A stretch of 40,509 bases of DNA, taken from the NCBI GenBank assembly GCA_022563685.1, contig JADFMY010000011.1:1-40509 (forward strand), given 5' to 3'. Origin of the DNA: Pseudomonadota bacterium (GTDB taxonomy: Bacteria; Pseudomonadota; Gammaproteobacteria; GCA-001735895). The translations under genes were made by a program, and so were the position numbers. This document shows, one piece after another, positions 37,507 through 40,509 of this stretch (its first letter is position 1; each line of letters begins with the position of its first letter). The notes below the pieces were generated by a model. The model was not told where the DNA came from, did no database searches, and saw only the letters and a program-made list of their open reading frames with translations.

Positions 37507-39900
37507 TCAGGTGTCTTTTACGCCAGTTGAGTCCGAAACAGGCTCAGCTGGCTTCTGAACGGCTGGCGAAGGCAAATCCTGCTTTGCCGGCTCGTTCGGT
37601 GTTGGCGCGGAAGTTTCAATGGTTTTGACCGGCGTATTTTCAGTATCGGTCTTTTTCACCGGTGAAACCGGTTGTGCCGTTGCAACTGATTCCGGCCTGT
37701 CATTGCTATCCCCACCGGTGTTGATATTCTGGGTAACTGGTTCGGGTTTGGCGACGCTTGCCACCGAAGTGTTTTGTTGATCGACCACTTTTTCGCTGGG
37801 TTGAGAGGGTTTGGGCTGCTCCTGCTTCACCGGTCGTTCCCCGGTTTCACTGGAAACGGAAGATTTTTGTTCGGCATTATCGGCCCTGGGTGTATTGGCC
37901 TGCCTGTTGCCAGATCGATTGCCTCGATTTGTCGAACGGTTACCGCGCGATCTTTGCGGACGGTTTTGCTTCGATGGCCGAGATTCAGATTGTTCAGCCC
38001 TGTTGCCTGCGCTTTGTTCGCTATCCCTGGTTTTCGGCTTCGGCTTCGAACTCCTGGCTGTGGCCGAGCTTTGTTTAGCAGGCGCATTGCTGCGATTTCG
38101 ATTTTGATTACCTCGATACTTGCCGCGCCGGGGCCGGTTTCTAGTTTCGGCCTGGCGATTTTCTGACCTGCTCTGCTCCTCCACCTTCGACTGCTTGTCG
38201 CCCTCACCGAACAGAGCCTCGGAAAGCCTTCTAAGAATCCCTGGTTTACTGCCGCGCTGTTTTACCGCTGCGGTAGCGGGCTTCGGTGCAGGTGGATCGA
38301 CCAGTTGCACCGCTGCAGTCTCGCCGGAGGCGGTTTGACTACTGGAAATTTCCACCAGATCGACAGGCTCTTCCTCGGTGGTTAACTCATAGGATTTTTT
38401 ATAATTCGCTTCGTGTCGGTGGGTATCGCTATCCTTGACCCGTTCAATCTCAAAATGAGGTGTTTCCAGCTTTGGATCTGGTATTACCACCAGGTGAACG
38501 TTTCGACGCTTTTCAATGGCCTCTATCTTGTCGCGCTTTTCGTTGAGTAGATAGGTGGCGCATTCAACCGGAAGCTTGGCAAGGATTTTTCCTGTATTGT
38601 CTTTCAGTGACTCTTCCTCGAGCAGGCGCAAAACAGCCAGCGACAGGGGTTCGATATCACGAATTGTGCCCTGACCACTGCAGCGTGGGCAGACAATTTG
38701 GCTCGATTCGCCAAGCGAAGGACGTAGACGCTGACGCGACATTTCGAGCAAACCAAATCGGGATATACGCCCAATTTGAACTCTGGCACGGTCATCATAT
38801 ACCGCGTTGCGCAGCCTGGTTTCCACTTCACGCTGGTTTTTATTCTGCATCATGTCGATAAAATCAATGACGATCAGGCCACCGAGATCGCGAATTCGGA
38901 GTTGCCGGGCAATTTCATCCGCCGCTTCCAGGTTGGTCAATTTTGCTGTTTCTTCTATATCGCTGCCGCGTGTTGCACGCGCCGAATTGATATCGATCGC
39001 AATCATGGCTTCGGTATGATCGATCACAATTGCACCACCCGAGGGCAGGGTTACTTCGCGGGAAAAAGCTGATTCGATTTGGTTTTCAATCTGGAAGCGG
39101 TTGAATAGCGGTAAATCGTCGTCGAACTTTTTTAATTTACTGAGAGTATTGGGCATCACCATGGACATGAAATCATGCGCCTGGTCGTATGCCTTCTGTG
39201 AATCGATCAGAATTTCACCGATATCGGACCTATAGTGATCGCGCAGCGCACGAACTACGATATTTGACTCCTGATAGATCAGGAAGGGTGCTGCTCTATC
39301 AGCTGCAGCCTTTTCTATCGCGAGCCATACCTGGTGCAAATAGTCCAGATCCCATTGCATCTCTTCGGTGGAACGACCCACGCCAGCGGTACGTACAATG
39401 ACTCCCATGCCTTCAGGCATATTGATTTCGGACAATACCTTCTTCAACTGGTCGCGTTCTTCCCCTTCTATGCGACGGGAAACGCCACCGGCACGTGGGT
39501 TCTGTGGCATTGCCACCAAAAATCGGCCTGCGAGGCTAATAAAACTGGTGAGCGCGGCGCCTTTGTTACCGCGTTCTTCCTTTTCTATCTGGACGATGAT
39601 TTCCTGATCGACCTTGATCGCATCCTTGATGCTTACCTTGCCACCATCAGTTTTTGCGCCGGACCTGTAATATTCCCTGGAGATTTCCTTGAATGGCAAA
39701 AAGCCGTGACGTTCTGCTCCGTAGTTAACGAATGCAGCTTCCAGGCTGGGTTCTATGCGGGTTATTTTCCCTTTATAGATGTTGGATTTTTTCTGCTCCC
39801 GGGAGGGGACTTCGATGTCGAGATCGTATAGGCGTTGGCCATCGACCATGGCCACCCGAAGTTCTTCCACCTGGGTGGCGTTGATTAAAATACGTTTCAT
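37507..39900 (-). CDS. rne: Ribonuclease E
   Basis: A 797-residue RNase E. The S1 RNA-binding domain lies at about 35-120 ([20 protein letters not shown]), followed by the RNase H-like and DNase I-like parts with the catalytic Asp segments ([15 protein letters not shown] and [15 protein letters not shown]). The zinc-link CPRCSGQG lies near 405. The C-terminal about 290 residues are disordered, rich in Arg, Asn, Gln and Pro, as in the scaffold half that binds RNA and degradosome partners. Shorter than E. coli (1061). It initiates mRNA decay and processes rRNA and tRNA at the inner membrane. A long leader lies upstream. Confidence 0.95.
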   Translation of the reverse strand: MKRILINATQVEELRVAMVDGQRLYDLDIEVPSREQKKSNIYKGKITRIEPSLEAAFVNYGAERHGFLPFKEISREYYRSGAKTDGGKVSIKDAIKVDQEIIVQIEKEERGNKGAALTSFISLAGRFLVAMPQNPRAGGVSRRIEGEERDQLKKVLSEINMPEGMGVIVRTAGVGRSTEEMQWDLDYLHQVWLAIEKAAADRAAPFLIYQESNIVVRALRDHYRSDIGEILIDSQKAYDQAHDFMSMVMPNTLSKLKKFDDDLPLFNRFQIENQIESAFSREVTLPSGGAIVIDHTEAMIAIDINSARATRGSDIEETAKLTNLEAADEIARQLRIRDLGGLIVIDFIDMMQNKNQREVETRLRNAVYDDRARVQIGRISRFGLLEMSRQRLRPSLGESSQIVCPRCSGQGTIRDIEPLSLAVLRLLEEESLKDNTGKILAKLPVECATYLLNEKRDKIEAIEKRRNVHLVVIPDPKLETPHFEIERVKDSDTHRHEANYKKSYELTTEEEPVDLVEISSSQTASGETAAVQLVDPPAPKPATAAVKQRGSKPGILRRLSEALFGEGDKQSKVEEQSRSENRQAETRNRPRRGKYRGNQNRNRSNAPAKQSSATARSSKPKPKTRDSEQSAGNRAEQSESRPSKQNRPQRSRGNRSTNRGNRSGNRQANTPRADNAEQKSSVSSETGERPVKQEQPKPSQPSEKVVDQQNTSVASVAKPEPVTQNINTGGDSNDRPESVATAQPVSPVKKTDTENTPVKTIETSAPTPNEPAKQDLPSPAVQKPAEPVSDSTGVKDT

Positions 39901-40269
39901 GCGTGATTCTGCCTTGAAGTAAAGGCTTAGTACCTGTTGTCTTGCGCTTTTCTGATTGATCTATTGAAGGTTTTAATACCTGCATGGAATAAGTTTGAAA
40001 CGATCTTTCCAGAGCGTTTATCAGTGCAATGTTTTTGATCAGAAAATAGCTATTAAATAGACTGTACATGAGCCTGAGTCATTGAAAGTTGTCCTGGGTT
40101 AAACCGCTGTAGGTAGTGTAGAGGTTTAAAGGACTAATCTTATTAGAAAACAATGATTTAATTAAATTGTTCTCTATAAAAAAACGGTTTTGGTAGTGTC
40201 TTGCCTGTCGATTAAACAGTATAATGCTACGCGCAGGAATATACCATACTTTGTCGGTGCTGCCATCAT
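39901..40269. other. Divergent rne-rluC intergenic region (probable long rne 5' leader)
   Basis: This 369-bp AT-rich region separates rne (minus) from rluC (plus). RNase E in other gammaproteobacteria controls its own level through a long 5' UTR, so part of this may be that leader; I see no match to the known leader hairpins and none is claimed. A TATAAT hexamer at 40220-40225 (plus strand) could be a -10 for rluC, although the -35 (TTGCCT, 40201-40206) is only 13 bp away. The same sequence read on the minus strand gives TATACT, so divergent promoters may overlap. An AT-rich palindrome lies at 40149-40171. Confidence 0.5.
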
Positions 40270-40509
40270 TTGAATACAAATACCTCGAAAAAAACTGGCG
40301 TTAATTTTATCGAAATTAACCAGACTCAGGTTGGTCAGAGACTGGATAATCTGTTATTCAAAAATCTAAAGCATGTTCCGAATACCTGGGTTTATCGGAT
40401 CATTCGAAAAGGCGAAGTCCGGGTAAACAAAAAACGCATCAAGCCCGACTACAAGGTGAAAGTTGGCGATCTGGTCAGAATTCCACCCCTGCGTCTCGAT
40501 CAGAAGCAA
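40270..40509 (+). CDS. rluC: 23S rRNA pseudouridine synthase RluC, 5' part only
   Basis: The first 80 codons of an RluC-type enzyme; the gene runs off the window. The S4-like RNA-binding domain is seen: TQVGQRLDNLLFKNLKHVPN followed by IRKGEVRVNKKRIKPDYKVK. RluC makes pseudouridines at three positions of 23S rRNA (955, 2504 and 2580 in E. coli). The start is TTG at 40270, since no ATG or GTG is in frame nearby; the Shine-Dalgarno is poor, so translation may be weak or the start may differ. Adjacent to and divergent from rne, the classic order. Confidence 0.85.
   Translation, partial: MNTNTSKKTGVNFIEINQTQVGQRLDNLLFKNLKHVPNTWVYRIIRKGEVRVNKKRIKPDYKVKVGDLVRIPPLRLDQKQ

Overview
The window looks like chromosomal DNA of a gammaproteobacterium, probably an uncultured or little-studied marine or sediment lineage. 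The evidence is the gene order ratA-rnfH / bamE / fur / recN / nadK / hrcA-grpE-dnaK-dnaJ-dapB, a Pseudomonas-like Fur, sigma32-type heat-shock promoters, and a gammaproteobacterial RNase E / RluC pair. I see no rRNA, tRNA, CRISPR array, phage gene or intact transposase. Genus cannot be told from the sequence alone.

Layout. (1) 1-1050 is a small accessory or decay zone: a chain of stem-loops (19-175), a small SHOCT-domain membrane protein, and at least two gene remnants (an ECF sigma factor and an unidentified C-terminal piece). (2) 1049-8730 (minus strand) is a tight five-gene operon: an NfnA/SudB-like flavin subunit, an NfnB/SudA/GltD-like subunit, fused 2-oxoacid:ferredoxin oxidoreductase gamma-alpha (korA), beta (korB), and a 767-residue protein of unknown function with a C-terminal [4Fe-4S] ferredoxin-like tail. 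A perfect FNR/ANR box lies upstream at 8799-8812. This is the most interesting system in the window: an apparently oxygen-regulated machine that could couple 2-oxoacid oxidation through ferredoxin to NAD(P)H. (3) 9107-9617 is a decayed sodium:neurotransmitter-symporter-family gene. (4) 9686-19715 is housekeeping: ratA-rnfH, bamE, fur, recN, nadK, then the heat-shock cluster hrcA-grpE-dnaK-dnaJ followed by dapB. Good sigma32-like promoters precede grpE and dnaK, and a terminator-like hairpin separates dnaK from dnaJ. (5) 19825-29569 holds glutathione reductase, an alkyltransferase-like protein, an unusually short NAD-glutamate dehydrogenase, an unknown 202-residue protein and bifunctional putA. 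(6) 29595-37326 holds a YbeL-like zinc-ribbon protein, a hotdog protein / NMO-like flavoenzyme / DsbA-family trio, ygfZ and queG, crcB, serS, a DUF4124 protein and an OmpH/Skp chaperone. (7) 37334-37462 is a MITE/REP-like double inverted repeat. (8) rne (minus) and the 5' end of rluC (plus) diverge from a 369-bp leader region.

How the genes could work together (inference): PutA turns proline into glutamate, the neighbouring glutamate dehydrogenase turns glutamate into 2-oxoglutarate, and the Kor/Nfn-like operon could oxidise 2-oxoglutarate (or another 2-oxoacid) with ferredoxin when oxygen is low. The heat-shock cluster appears to be under sigma32 control, with HrcA present but no CIRCE operator visible here, so HrcA probably acts on a target elsewhere, such as groESL.
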